Positions 44,842 through 54,185 are shown, numbered from the stretch's first letter. The stretch: DNA of 64,000 nt from Bog-950 sp964615305 (GCA_964615305.1 CAZTNA010000002.1:124001-188000), one strand, 5' to 3'. Notes: generated by a model from the letters alone, not told the origin. Numbers and translations: made by a program.

Positions 44842-46446
44842 TTAATAATAGTCTACCCCGTCCCATGCTTTGCGTTGGGTGCTGCCCGGATCGTTCACCA
44901 ACTTAGTTTTACGGTTAAATATCATGGTTGAACGATCCTTAACATCGTAGTTTTTCCAAGTATTTCCATGCTCACCGTTTGGGTTACCATAACGGGCAAA
45001 GTTTATCCACGCCAGCTGCATTTCACTACTCAGTCGCAAACGTGTTTTTTTATTTGCAAGCACTTTAAGCAGTTTGCTAACCTTGTTTTCGGTATTGCCA
45101 AACACGAACGGCAGCTCTAGCCCATGAAAACTTCGCTTTCCGGTTAAATTCAGAAGAAATGATGTAAACTCAAAACGGTACATATACACTGTAGAATGTT
45201 TGCTTTGACACTCTGCCATACGTATGGCAGGTATCCGAAATACTCCATCTGTAACCAAATCAAGCACTCCGCGCTTTCGTGGATACTGTTTGTAAGCTGA
45301 TGTTATTCGTAACTTCTCGTCTTCTTTAATTACATATAAAAAGTCCTTCTCTAACTCTTTAGATTTTGTTGGTACCATTTCGAGTCCTTTACGCGTAAAC
45401 ATGGTAGCTTCGTCTTTGTTTGTTCCTATCATTAATGCTACATGGCCACTTTGAGTAGGGTTAAGGCATGCGTCAATATTGGTAGTCAGTAACTGTCCGT
45501 CAATTGTAGGGCAAAAAACACGGGTGGTAGTTTCCTTCATCATAAACTCCGCCAGTTTATACTCTGCGGCTTTTAAAGTATCTGCCGGCAATGATTTTAG
45601 CAACGAAAGATTACCCTCATTAATATTTAGAAAGCTTAGAAACTTTTGTGTAAGTAAATGGCCAATATTTTTTGTCCAGAGAATTGTGGTTGGGCCGCTT
45701 TCAGCAATGGCGCCTTTAAACAACCCACGGGCAGCTGGGCAAGCCAGCAATGTTTCTACGCTTGTTCCTCCGGCCGACTCGCCAAATATGGTAACCTGAT
45801 TGGGGTCGCCACCAAATGCTGCAATGTTTTCCTTTACCCACTTCAAAGCGGCAATTTGATCTTTAATGCCTAAGTTATTTTCTAAACCTGCCTTAGTGGC
45901 TGCGTCTCCTTCAAAAAACAAAAATCCCAAAACACCTAAGCGATAGTTGAAAGAAACAACCACTACATCACCATTTTGTGCAAGGTTGGCACCATTATAT
46001 AAATCAGAAGAACCGGCTCCAACAATAAATCCACCTCCATGAATCCAGAACATGACCGGCCGTTTTTTACCATCAGCAGCTGGTGACCAAATGTTAAGAG
46101 AGAGGCAATCTTCGCTTTTGGGCATATTGCCAGTAAAACTGCTCTGAGGCTGTAATGATGCAGCTCCGAATTGTGTTGCGTTTTTTACTTCTGGCCAACT
46201 ATCGGCAGGTTGTGGTGATTTAAAACGTAATTCTCCAACAGGTGCTTTTGCATAAGGTATTCCCCGCCAAACACAAACTTTTTGTTCCGTAGTACCTTGT
46301 ACTTTTCCCTGTTTGGTTTGCACCACTAGCAAATTTGGGTCAATGGTTGGGGAAACTTCATCTTTGTTAGAAGCCAAAGATGTAAAGACAGAAAGCAAAA
46401 GTATAGCAATGGCGAAAGTAGATTTCACGAGATTCATAATAAACAT
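44842..46446 (-). CDS. Secreted type-B carboxylesterase
   Basis: Alpha/beta-hydrolase of the carboxylesterase/cholinesterase family, 534 residues. A signal peptide spans about 1-25 (start at 46446 or at the ATG nine bases later). Motifs: EDCLSLN (112-118), oxyanion HGGGF (136-140), nucleophile S224 in FGESAGG, an acidic residue in GTNKDEATMF, and the catalytic His in FHGLELPFVFG. All catalytic residues seem present. It could hydrolyse lipid or aryl esters in the periplasm or outside. Single gene. Confidence 0.9.
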   Translation of the reverse strand: MFIMNLVKSTFAIAILLLSVFTSLASNKDEVSPTIDPNLLVVQTKQGKVQGTTEQKVCVWRGIPYAKAPVGELRFKSPQPADSWPEVKNATQFGAASLQPQSSFTGNMPKSEDCLSLNIWSPAADGKKRPVMFWIHGGGFIVGAGSSDLYNGANLAQNGDVVVVSFNYRLGVLGFLFFEGDAATKAGLENNLGIKDQIAALKWVKENIAAFGGDPNQVTIFGESAGGTSVETLLACPAARGLFKGAIAESGPTTILWTKNIGHLLTQKFLSFLNINEGNLSLLKSLPADTLKAAEYKLAEFMMKETTTRVFCPTIDGQLLTTNIDACLNPTQSGHVALMIGTNKDEATMFTRKGLEMVPTKSKELEKDFLYVIKEDEKLRITSAYKQYPRKRGVLDLVTDGVFRIPAIRMAECQSKHSTVYMYRFEFTSFLLNLTGKRSFHGLELPFVFGNTENKVSKLLKVLANKKTRLRLSSEMQLAWINFARYGNPNGEHGNTWKNYDVKDRSTMIFNRKTKLVNDPGSTQRKAWDGVDYY

Positions 46447-46528
46447 TAGGTCGTTAACATAAGATACAAATGTGACGATTGGAAATCAAACAAATTTTAA
46501 AAAAAAAGCGAAAAATTTTGATGTAAAA

Positions 46529-47104
46529 TCAATTGCGTAGAAATTTCATCAGGAGGTCTTCTGAAAACTCGCAAAAGTCTGTTGGCTTAAATTTTCGCCA
46601 GGGGATATTGCCATATTTTTCTCCAAGATGTATGTGATAGTGAATTCGGGCTTTTTGCATTTCGACAGCTACATGTTCTCTGAAATTAACAGCCATTATC
46701 CATCCTCCTTCGTCTTTCAACTCGTCATGCCATTCTTCGTAATACAGGTCATCGGAGGCGTGAAAGTTCAGGACATTTTCACCTAGCAGAATAAATTTGT
46801 TAATGCCGTTGTGTTGCAAATGGTTGATTACACCGTTTCTGAACTCCATAATATCATTGTGCAGGGCGTCATTCCATTCTCCAATTAGCTCTATAACAGC
46901 AACGCCAGTTTCATATTCAGCAAAAAGCAGTTTGCAATACAAGGTGGATGAGCCGAAGAAGTCCCATTGTGGGTGTAAGTAATAATTGTAAATCTGTTGG
47001 CTAAACTCAAACTCGCTGTATTGCTGGTTGAAAAATGGGGACAAGTTGTCTTCAGAAGCTATATAGTAGTCGCGCCATCCGTAAAAAGGCTCAATGGTGT
47101 GCAT
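46529..47104 (-). CDS. Conserved hypothetical protein
   Basis: About 191 residues from ATG 47104 (MHTIEPFYGWRDYY); the longer frame begins five codons upstream. It is rich in aromatic residues and acidic stretches: FFNQQYSEFEFSQQIYNYYLHPQWD, FGSSTLYCKLLFAEYETGVAVIELIGEW, and YYEEWHDELKDEGGW. No signal peptide, membrane helix or known catalytic motif is seen. It resembles uncharacterised Bacteroidota proteins, but I do not recognise the family. Divergent from the small lipoprotein gene. Confidence 0.6.
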   Translation of the reverse strand: MHTIEPFYGWRDYYIASEDNLSPFFNQQYSEFEFSQQIYNYYLHPQWDFFGSSTLYCKLLFAEYETGVAVIELIGEWNDALHNDIMEFRNGVINHLQHNGINKFILLGENVLNFHASDDLYYEEWHDELKDEGGWIMAVNFREHVAVEMQKARIHYHIHLGEKYGNIPWRKFKPTDFCEFSEDLLMKFLRN

Positions 47105-47158
47105 GGTGTGAAAATACAAACACCAACTCCATATAACAACAATTTTAATTTAGCCGGT

Positions 47159-47494
47159 ATGAAAACTTATGCCATTATTGTTTTGTGTAGTTCAATGCTA
47201 CTTTCAATGAACAGTTGCGAAAAGTGTTTTACTTGCCATAACCAATGTAAGGTTTGTTATGAACGCCATACGCTTGGCAACTCAGACACTACACTCACCA
47301 TTATTGTCTCTTCTAACACCTTTGGCAAGGAGTATTTTGTAGAGTATATTGATTCCTTAACATCACCGTCTTTAGGTTGGGTGTGTAACGATACAGCATC
47401 TAACTACACCGAAAATTTTTGCACAGGTACTATGAAGAAAACGTACGAACTGGTAGCCAAAAGTGATGCTGGGTTGATTTGTAATGAAGAATAA
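47159..47494 (+). CDS. Small cysteine-rich lipoprotein
   Basis: A 111-residue protein from ATG 47159. The lipobox LLSMNSC makes C20 the lipidated residue. The mature N-terminus carries C23, C26, H27, C30 and C33, a tight CxxCxxCHxxxCxxC-like array (in this protein the intervals are 3, 3, 4 and 3), and includes a CxxCH (CFTCH) motif. Further Cys are at VCND, FCTG and ICNE. The pattern suggests metal binding or disulfides; a heme c attachment by CxxCH is possible but unsupported by context. It overlaps the start of the longer PhoD frame. Confidence 0.6.
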   Translation: MKTYAIIVLCSSMLLSMNSCEKCFTCHNQCKVCYERHTLGNSDTTLTIIVSSNTFGKEYFVEYIDSLTSPSLGWVCNDTASNYTENFCTGTMKKTYELVAKSDAGLICNEE

Positions 47495-47525
47495 CGTCAC
47501 TGAACAAATGCTCGGGTTTAAGATT

Positions 47526-49097
47526 ATGCAATTGATTTTAAGATTATCAGTCATTACATTTTTAAATTTCCACTTCAGCTTTTTATATGCACAGCCCCTT
47601 TATGATGATGCAATACGCCAGCAAGTAGATACGCTTCAAAATCCCTTTTGTTTTGGCGTTGCCTCAGGTGATCCTGACCAAAACAGTGTTGTACTTTGGA
47701 CAAAAGTTTACACCAATCAGAACCTGCCCGTTAATGTAAATTGGGTTATTGCTACGGATACGTTGCTAAATAATATTTCAGCCAGCGGCAAGTTAACTGT
47801 TGATTGCGTTAATGCTTATACTGTTAAAGTCCATGTAACCAACCTATTATCTAACACTACATACTTCTACCGTTTCGAAACATCACAGAAATATTCACCC
47901 GTTGGCAGAACACGTACATCCCCGGTTACAACTGAAGAGCTAAACTTTGCGGTGGTGAGTTGCAGCAATTATCAACATGGCTATTTCAATGCATATCGTT
48001 TAGTCGCAGAAAGAAATGAAATAAATGCAGTGATCCATTTAGGCGATTACATCTATGAGTACGGCATAAGCAAACTAAATGGCAAGTCAACAGTTCGGGA
48101 GCATGTGCCTGCACATGAAATAGTTTCTCTAAAAGATTACCGAAGCCGCTATGCACAATATCGTTTAGATAACGATTTGCAGGAGGCACACCGGTTACAT
48201 CCGTTTATTGTCGAGTGGGATGATCATGAGTTTGCAAACGACACCTACAAAGATGGAGCTAAAAACCATCAACCAGAACAAGATGGTGATTGGGAACAAC
48301 GCAAAGCAAATGCAAAACAGGCGTACTTTGAATGGCTTCCTATAACTGAAAGTAAAGAGCACAATATTGTACGCAAAATCAGCTATGGTAACCTAGCCGA
48401 TATTTTTCTTCTTGATGGTAGGGTAGAGGGTCGAAGTAAACAAGGCGAAACTCCCTATGATCCGGTAATAAATTCTCCGAATCAGCATATGCTGGGAGAT
48501 GAACAAACACGTTGGTTGCTGCGTGGTGTTCAGACTTCAGAAGCAAAGTGGAAAGTAATAGCCAATCAGGTTGTATTCTCTGAAGTAGATGCTCACCAAC
48601 TTACCAAAAAACACGCAATTAACCAAGATGCCTGGGATGGATACCCGGCTGAACGTAAACAACTGTTTGACTCTTTTTATGCCAATGGTGTAAAAAATCT
48701 TGTAATAATAACCGGTGATATTCACCTTAGTTGGGCATTTGATTTGGTGCAAAACCCTAAAGATAAAGAGCGGTATGACCGAAAAACAGGCAAAGGTGTG
48801 ATTGGGGCAGAGTTTGTTACTCCCAGTATAACATCTAACGGAGTAGGAGAGAAGTTTAACAAGTTTGTAGCTAAACTAATAGCTACTGTATTAGCCCGCA
48901 AAGCCACCAATCCACATTTAATTTTTCAAGAGCTTACTTCACATGGATATTTACATTTGAACCTGACGGCACAGCGAGCTACAGCTACTTGGAACTTACT
49001 TAAAACAGTAAGAAAAAAGACAACAGAACACAACGACAAATTCAAATGGTACAGCGAATACAACTACAATAGCTTGAAGCGTATTAGTCCAAACTAA
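47526..49097 (+). CDS. Alkaline phosphatase D-like metallophosphoesterase
   Basis: About 523 residues from ATG 47526; a frame open from 47484 overlaps the lipoprotein and lies ahead of the signal peptide (MQLILRLSVITFLNFHFSFLYAQ). An N-terminal Fn3-like PhoD_N domain (FCFGVASGDPDQNSVVLWTKV) is followed by the PhoD metallophosphatase domain: HLGDYIYEYG, EWDDHEFANDTYKDGAKNH and GDIHLSWAF. PhoD enzymes are phosphodiesterase/phosphatases, usually exported. The alternative is an uncharacterised PhoD relative of unknown substrate. Confidence 0.88.
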   Translation: MQLILRLSVITFLNFHFSFLYAQPLYDDAIRQQVDTLQNPFCFGVASGDPDQNSVVLWTKVYTNQNLPVNVNWVIATDTLLNNISASGKLTVDCVNAYTVKVHVTNLLSNTTYFYRFETSQKYSPVGRTRTSPVTTEELNFAVVSCSNYQHGYFNAYRLVAERNEINAVIHLGDYIYEYGISKLNGKSTVREHVPAHEIVSLKDYRSRYAQYRLDNDLQEAHRLHPFIVEWDDHEFANDTYKDGAKNHQPEQDGDWEQRKANAKQAYFEWLPITESKEHNIVRKISYGNLADIFLLDGRVEGRSKQGETPYDPVINSPNQHMLGDEQTRWLLRGVQTSEAKWKVIANQVVFSEVDAHQLTKKHAINQDAWDGYPAERKQLFDSFYANGVKNLVIITGDIHLSWAFDLVQNPKDKERYDRKTGKGVIGAEFVTPSITSNGVGEKFNKFVAKLIATVLARKATNPHLIFQELTSHGYLHLNLTAQRATATWNLLKTVRKKTTEHNDKFKWYSEYNYNSLKRISPN

Positions 49098-49104
49098 GCG
49101 GATT

Positions 49105-49389
49105 CTATGTTTCATTAACACTCCATGCTTCGGGCTTTGCAGAAAACCAGTTTTTTACAGTGCCCCAAACCTCACCAAACAATTCCGATTTGCGATAGTT
49201 ATCTAAGTGCGTTTCACTCTGCCAAATGCTGTAGGTAAAAAAAACTGACGGATTACTTATGTCTCGAAGTAGAGTTACACGCGAACAACCTTCAAAATTT
49301 TGTATGAAATACTTTCGCTCGGCAAAAAGATTTTGAAAGTTCTGTGTTTCGCCATCTCGAAATGTCATTTTTACAATTCTGATCAACAT
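49105..49389 (-). CDS. Antibiotic biosynthesis monooxygenase (ABM) domain protein
   Basis: A 94-residue ferredoxin-like dimeric alpha-beta barrel protein. It shows the ABM pattern with RIVKMTFRDGETQNFQNLFAERKYFIQNFEGC, then LLRDISNPSVFFTYSIWQSETHLDNYRKSELF. Such small proteins can be heme-degrading, quinol monooxygenases or nonenzymatic. No heme-ligand residue is assigned here. It converges on the PhoD-like gene. Confidence 0.8.
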   Translation of the reverse strand: MLIRIVKMTFRDGETQNFQNLFAERKYFIQNFEGCSRVTLLRDISNPSVFFTYSIWQSETHLDNYRKSELFGEVWGTVKNWFSAKPEAWSVNET

Positions 49390-49586
49390 AAGTAGTAATG
49401 AATTTGTTAGAATAAATCTAATATCATTTAGGTATATAAGGCAAAACTCGTTTCACCAACATAAAAGCATCAGCTATCCGTTTTAGTTTAGCGATTTTTT
49501 TATTTGCAACGTTACCAACACCACTAATGTCATACTTAGGTAAACTAAACGCTTTTACTTATTTCGCCACCCGTAAATAAACAGAT

Positions 49587-51428
49587 ATGCGCCACCTGCT
49601 TAATTTAGTTTTTACTCTCGTTACTTTTGGCTTTGTAAATGCCACTCCCAACGGAGGGTGTGGTACGGTCACTCCACCTCAATGGAATAGTTATCTGAGC
49701 GAAACCGAACGCCTGAATCCTTCCTTGCTTGAGGCTGGTTTGCGTGGAGGCATGCGTTACATCCCTGTTTTTTACCACATAGTAGCCCGCACTGATGGGA
49801 GCGGAGCAGCATCACTTAAAGATGTATTTGTTTCACACTGTGAAATGAACCAGGAGTTTACCAAGTTTAATATGTACTTCTACATTGCCGGTATTGATAC
49901 GGTAAAAAATTCCGGGCTTTATGGTTATGCAACTATGGATAACAACGATGCCTTTCCGCTTTACAACAAGCCCAATAAGTGCAATGTTTACATAAATACA
50001 AGCATGCCGGGCATTTGCGGTGAGGCAACTTTCCCGGGTTGGGCATCTAACGGAGGAGGAATATTTATTGCAGCCGGCTGCCACGGAGAAGGCACCACTA
50101 CTTTGATTCATGAAATGGGGCATTATTTCCGTTTATTACATACTTTTGAAACATGGGGAGGTGTAGAGTTTGTGAATGGAAGTAACTGTGCCAACGCGGG
50201 TGACGGCTATTGTGATACACCTGCTGATTTCATTAATTATAGAGCAACTTGTCCTTATACCGGCACCGAAACGGACCCAAACGGGGACTTGTATAGTACA
50301 GTGATTGACGAGTCGCTTTATATGAGCTACTTCAGCGATAATTGCCAAAACAAGTTTAGCACAGAACAACGGGCAGAAATGAATCAATGCTTGAGTGTTG
50401 ACCGTGCATACTTGCTCAACCAAACCCTGCCAGATGTTACTCCACTTGATTCGGTTACTTACATAGCACCAATACCAGGCGACACAAGTTTAAACAGTAC
50501 GCTTGTAACTTTCCGTTGGCATTCTGTTCCGCGTGCTGCATATTATATTTTTAGATTAATGCCTACTTCGTCATCAGTGAATATAGCCGATACACTAATT
50601 ACTGACACCTCATTTACAATAGCAAGTTTAGGCACTAACAAGCCGTACCGCTTTCGGGTTACTCCAGTTTCTTACGGCAATACATGTGGTGAACAATCAA
50701 ACTTTCTTATTGTTTCTACATCACCAATAAAAGCTGTAGCCACAGTGGTAAAACCCAATTGCCCAGGTGGCAATAACGGTACAGCTACTATTACCGCTAC
50801 CAACGGTTTATTTCCTTACACTTACTTGTGGAGTAATGGGCAAACTACCGTAACTGCTACTAACCTTTCTGCAGGCACTTATTCTGTTACTGTAAATGAC
50901 AGTAATGGAGAAGTTGTAGTAGTAAATACGGTTGTTGTTGCTGATCCAACTGTGTTATATGCCGATATTACCCAAGTAGGTAACAATTTAAACGCATACG
51001 GAGGAGGTGGAACACCCCCTTATACTTACGCATGGAGCAACGGAACTACTGGTCAGTTTAATAATAATGTAACGTTTGGCAGCTATACGGTTACAGTTAC
51101 CGATTCAAAAGGATGCACCGCTGAGGAAGTTTTGTTGTATTCGTCAAATGGGGTTGAGTTAGAAACTAAGGCAAGTGTAAGAGTTTACCCTAACCCGGCA
51201 ATCGAAACTGCCCATTTGCAGTTACTTGTAGATGTGAACCAACACTCTGAAGCCACTATTCGCTTAGTAAATATCAGCGGGCAGGTAGTACAAACATTTA
51301 TTCATCAGTTTAGTTCAGGTGCCAATCAATTTACAATGCCATTGAACGATGTGCCTTCGGGGGTGTATGTGGTGGAACTTACTGCGGTTGATTTCAACAA
51401 GGCAGTTCGGGTACTGGTGGTGCGTTAG
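49587..51428 (+). CDS. Secreted M43-type metalloprotease with SprB repeats and type IX sorting domain
   Basis: A 613-residue exported protein. After a signal peptide (about 1-19), a pappalysin-like protease domain holds H175-E176-x-x-H179 and H185; the Met-turn is SLYMSYFSD (M246). The usual Gly at 182 (HExxHxxGxxH) is Arg here (codon CGT at 50130-50132). A fibronectin-like segment follows (300-375), then one clear SprB-type repeat at about 381-450 and a second, weaker one at 455-520. The C-terminal 75 residues from VRVYPNPAIE form a type A type IX sorting domain. Probably a surface or secreted protease. Confidence 0.9.
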   Translation: MRHLLNLVFTLVTFGFVNATPNGGCGTVTPPQWNSYLSETERLNPSLLEAGLRGGMRYIPVFYHIVARTDGSGAASLKDVFVSHCEMNQEFTKFNMYFYIAGIDTVKNSGLYGYATMDNNDAFPLYNKPNKCNVYINTSMPGICGEATFPGWASNGGGIFIAAGCHGEGTTTLIHEMGHYFRLLHTFETWGGVEFVNGSNCANAGDGYCDTPADFINYRATCPYTGTETDPNGDLYSTVIDESLYMSYFSDNCQNKFSTEQRAEMNQCLSVDRAYLLNQTLPDVTPLDSVTYIAPIPGDTSLNSTLVTFRWHSVPRAAYYIFRLMPTSSSVNIADTLITDTSFTIASLGTNKPYRFRVTPVSYGNTCGEQSNFLIVSTSPIKAVATVVKPNCPGGNNGTATITATNGLFPYTYLWSNGQTTVTATNLSAGTYSVTVNDSNGEVVVVNTVVVADPTVLYADITQVGNNLNAYGGGGTPPYTYAWSNGTTGQFNNNVTFGSYTVTVTDSKGCTAEEVLLYSSNGVELETKASVRVYPNPAIETAHLQLLVDVNQHSEATIRLVNISGQVVQTFIHQFSSGANQFTMPLNDVPSGVYVVELTAVDFNKAVRVLVVR

Positions 51429-51444
51429 TATATTCCCTAGAAAC

Positions 51445-52821
51445 TTAGCTAAGAACTTTCTTTACCGTCTTAAATGCGTAGCGGGTAAACACATCTGGGT
51501 TTTCGTTGAGTACTAATGGCGACACAATTTCTACTGCGTTTGTTATCATTTTTCGGCTTTGATTAATGGTTGCCCTTCGAGGGAAAGGAAGCATTGTATT
51601 CTTGACTCCGTACATAGCTACTGCAAAGAAATGACGAAGTAATAGCTTTTTATTACTGTTGATAGCTGCCAACAATGATATAGGTTCTTCGGCATAGCTT
51701 CCACCACGCTTTAAATATTGATAGCAAGCATTCTTCAGGTCATCGTTCTTCATTACACCGTAAAGAGCATCAGCCAATATATTTATTGTAGAGGTTTTGT
51801 TGTGACGTGCAGAATAGAACCGGTTAATGGCTTCATCAAACTCTTGGTCGTTTCTTTTGCCTTCTAATAAGTTGCCAAGCAGATGTATGTCGGTAAATGC
51901 TACGGTCATACCACCACCTGTAAGCGGATGACGCATGTTGAGTGAATCGCCAATTAGAACAGCACCAGGCTTACGTATAGGTTTAGCCGGCACATAATGG
52001 TTTGGCATTACTTTAATCTTACCTTCTGCAACGGCATATAAAAATGAATCGCGAACAAGTTCAGGAAGTTGGGGGGCTATGGTACTCGTGAGAAAAGCAG
52101 ATAACTCGTTTGACTTTCGAGGCGCCTCTTCTTGCGGAAAGTCAATCAGAATTCTTGTTTCGGTGGCAGAGATAGGATACAACAGGCAAGGAGAGGGTTT
52201 TGAAATTACTACATGTCCATGGTTATTATACGGTAGAGGGCAATCATGTAGTATAAGACCCAAAAAGTAACTGCTAACTCTTTTTTCGTTTTGTGAGAGT
52301 TGAGCGCGGAACGCAGAAAACATTCCATCGCTGGCAACTGTTACCGAAGCAAAAACCGTTTTCTCGATTTCGGTTTCTTTATCAAGATACTTTACTCCGG
52401 CTACTCTGCCGTTCTTTTCTATGAGGTTGGTTACGTTACCTTCCACTAGGCATACGGACTCAAGGGTGCGCAGGTGATGGCGTATTTTTTCAACGAATTT
52501 ATGGTTTCTGAAACCGTACCCGTAAACCGCATTTTGTGGAGTCTTAGAATAAGATATCCGGAAGCTATCGCCATTCATAAACAGACCATATCCAAAAATC
52601 GGCTGTGCATCAAAGCCCTCTGTGAGGTGCGCTAAACCCATAGATTTTAATTGCATGAGGCCGCCCGGCTGCAGCAGTTCGCCCACTATTCGTTCTTGTT
52701 CTTTTAGTGTTTTTTCAATAACGCAAACACTCATCCCTTTTGTACTGAGGTATGCTGCTAATACACCTCCGGCAACTCCCGCACCTATTACACAAACATC
52801 AAATTTATTTTGTGGCTGCAT
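51445..52821 (-). CDS. Squalene monooxygenase (squalene epoxidase), eukaryote-like
   Basis: FAD-dependent enzyme forming 2,3-oxidosqualene from squalene, 458 residues. Motifs: FAD-binding GAGVAG (13-18) with acidic E37, GELLQPGG (47-54), DG at 165-166, and GDSLNMRHPLTGGGMTVAF (291-309), which is nearly the same as in human and yeast enzymes. PNHYVPAKP near 273-281 is also a family signature. It lacks the N-terminal TM/regulatory segment of the vertebrate protein. It lies one base after the squalene synthase stop, so translation is probably coupled. Function is strongly supported by motifs and pairing. A related bacterial FAD epoxidase acting on another C30 chain is the alternative. Confidence 0.9.
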   Translation of the reverse strand: MQPQNKFDVCVIGAGVAGGVLAAYLSTKGMSVCVIEKTLKEQERIVGELLQPGGLMQLKSMGLAHLTEGFDAQPIFGYGLFMNGDSFRISYSKTPQNAVYGYGFRNHKFVEKIRHHLRTLESVCLVEGNVTNLIEKNGRVAGVKYLDKETEIEKTVFASVTVASDGMFSAFRAQLSQNEKRVSSYFLGLILHDCPLPYNNHGHVVISKPSPCLLYPISATETRILIDFPQEEAPRKSNELSAFLTSTIAPQLPELVRDSFLYAVAEGKIKVMPNHYVPAKPIRKPGAVLIGDSLNMRHPLTGGGMTVAFTDIHLLGNLLEGKRNDQEFDEAINRFYSARHNKTSTINILADALYGVMKNDDLKNACYQYLKRGGSYAEEPISLLAAINSNKKLLLRHFFAVAMYGVKNTMLPFPRRATINQSRKMITNAVEIVSPLVLNENPDVFTRYAFKTVKKVLS

Positions 52822-52822
52822 A

Positions 52823-54019
52823 TTAGAACAAAATGGTTTTTTCGATGGCTTCCTCAGCCTGATCGGTGGTATTGAATTTTACATCATCAAGCGCTTCTAC
52901 GATTCTGTTTAAGCGCTTTTTGGTTAATGCATAGTTAGGATCACTTTCGTTTAGTTTCTTTCTTATTTCTTCAACAAACTTCAGCATGTTTTTGCGCACC
53001 TCATCCATATTGTTGGTTTTAAGAATAAGTTTGGCAGCAATACCTTTTCTGATTTTTACCACCTCGGTAAACACATCGGCATTGTTGTAAATTTTGGCGA
53101 GGGTGGCCATTGCCATAACTTGCGGAATAGCACAAAAACGGAAAACATCTGGGTTGTGAAGCTTGTTCATGTAATGTACGCAGTTTTCGGTATGGCGGAG
53201 AGCATCGGTTACCAATTCATTGATGCAGGCGAGCGAGTCAGGAGAAGAAGGATGTTTTTGAAGTTCTTCTAGCCGGTCTGCATATTTTCCCCAAATTTGT
53301 TTAGGCCAGAAACTTCGACCCAGATTAAGATCTTCGTAATAGTCGCGGCTAATGTTGGTTTTTTGTAATAAAAGCCCCATGCTATTGGCTAGTTCGGCTT
53401 CTGATTTCAATTCCGAAGATTCAAGACCGGATGCCGAGAACAAAGAAGAAAGGCCTATGCCCACCAGACCGGCAACGTAATAACAATAGTCGTTATAGTC
53501 GTGGAGTGTAACAACTTTGCGGTCTGCATAGTCGGCCATACCGTTGCCCATTTTCATGCATATATCTGCTATTACTTCCTGGTAGCTTTTGTCGAGGCGC
53601 TGATAGACCTTTATAACTTTATCGAAGTTAGCAAGTAGTGTTCGGTAGTCGCCACTATCGCCCACGCCTTCTAAACTCCAGTTGGGGTTACCAAGATTTT
53701 TATAGAAATTGCGAAGCAGCGGGAGGCGTTGACCTGCCGGGTAAGTCATATCGTCCTCCACTGAATCTAAGCCGCGTAATACAAGATAGAAGATACATAC
53801 GGGGTCTTTAAGCTGGTGGGGCAGCTGCTGAATAACAACGGCAAAGCTTCTTGAAACTTTGGCGAGCGTAGCATAGCAAAACTCTCTATCGCTAACGCTA
53901 TGGGCTAATACATTTAGGGATGCCTTATGCTCTTTTGGAAGCGGCATGCTAAACTTAATCTTTAACATGGCCATTACCTCGGAAGGATGACGGGCTGATT
54001 TGAGAATGTCTATAAACAT
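52823..54019 (-). CDS. Squalene synthase (farnesyl-diphosphate farnesyltransferase), eukaryote-like
   Basis: Joins two farnesyl diphosphates into squalene, 398 residues. The first Asp-rich motif lies in FYLVLRGLDSVEDDMT (D85, E88, D89); the second is in QKTNISRDYYED (D226, E229, D230). YCYYVAGLVGIGLS (179-192) and GRSFWPKQIW are close to human and yeast sequence. The C-terminal TM anchor of eukaryotic enzymes is absent, as expected for a soluble bacterial version. This is not the HpnC/HpnD/HpnE route. The next gene encodes squalene epoxidase. Known sterol-making bacteria carry the same enzyme types; cyclase not seen in the window. Confidence 0.9.
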   Translation of the reverse strand: MFIDILKSARHPSEVMAMLKIKFSMPLPKEHKASLNVLAHSVSDREFCYATLAKVSRSFAVVIQQLPHQLKDPVCIFYLVLRGLDSVEDDMTYPAGQRLPLLRNFYKNLGNPNWSLEGVGDSGDYRTLLANFDKVIKVYQRLDKSYQEVIADICMKMGNGMADYADRKVVTLHDYNDYCYYVAGLVGIGLSSLFSASGLESSELKSEAELANSMGLLLQKTNISRDYYEDLNLGRSFWPKQIWGKYADRLEELQKHPSSPDSLACINELVTDALRHTENCVHYMNKLHNPDVFRFCAIPQVMAMATLAKIYNNADVFTEVVKIRKGIAAKLILKTNNMDEVRKNMLKFVEEIRKKLNESDPNYALTKKRLNRIVEALDDVKFNTTDQAEEAIEKTILF

Positions 54020-54185
54020 AGCTGAAACATTAATGGCGAATATCTGCGAATATTACGCAATTATAGCAGCGAATTTTTCACATTCAATGTTTATAAGTCT
54101 GAATATAATATAATAATTAACAAATATATGATTTGATTCTGAAACAAGTAATTGAATGTAAATTAGATAACTGTATTAGTTTACA

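Noticed and set aside
47159..47494. Calling the Cys-rich lipoprotein a c-type cytochrome
   Set aside because: A single CxxCH in a small lipoprotein with many other Cys is not enough; no cytochrome maturation or redox partner gene is nearby.
51445..54019. Eukaryotic contamination as the source of the sterol genes
   Set aside because: Both genes are uninterrupted, one base apart in an operon, use bacterial spacing and are flanked by ordinary Bacteroidota genes.
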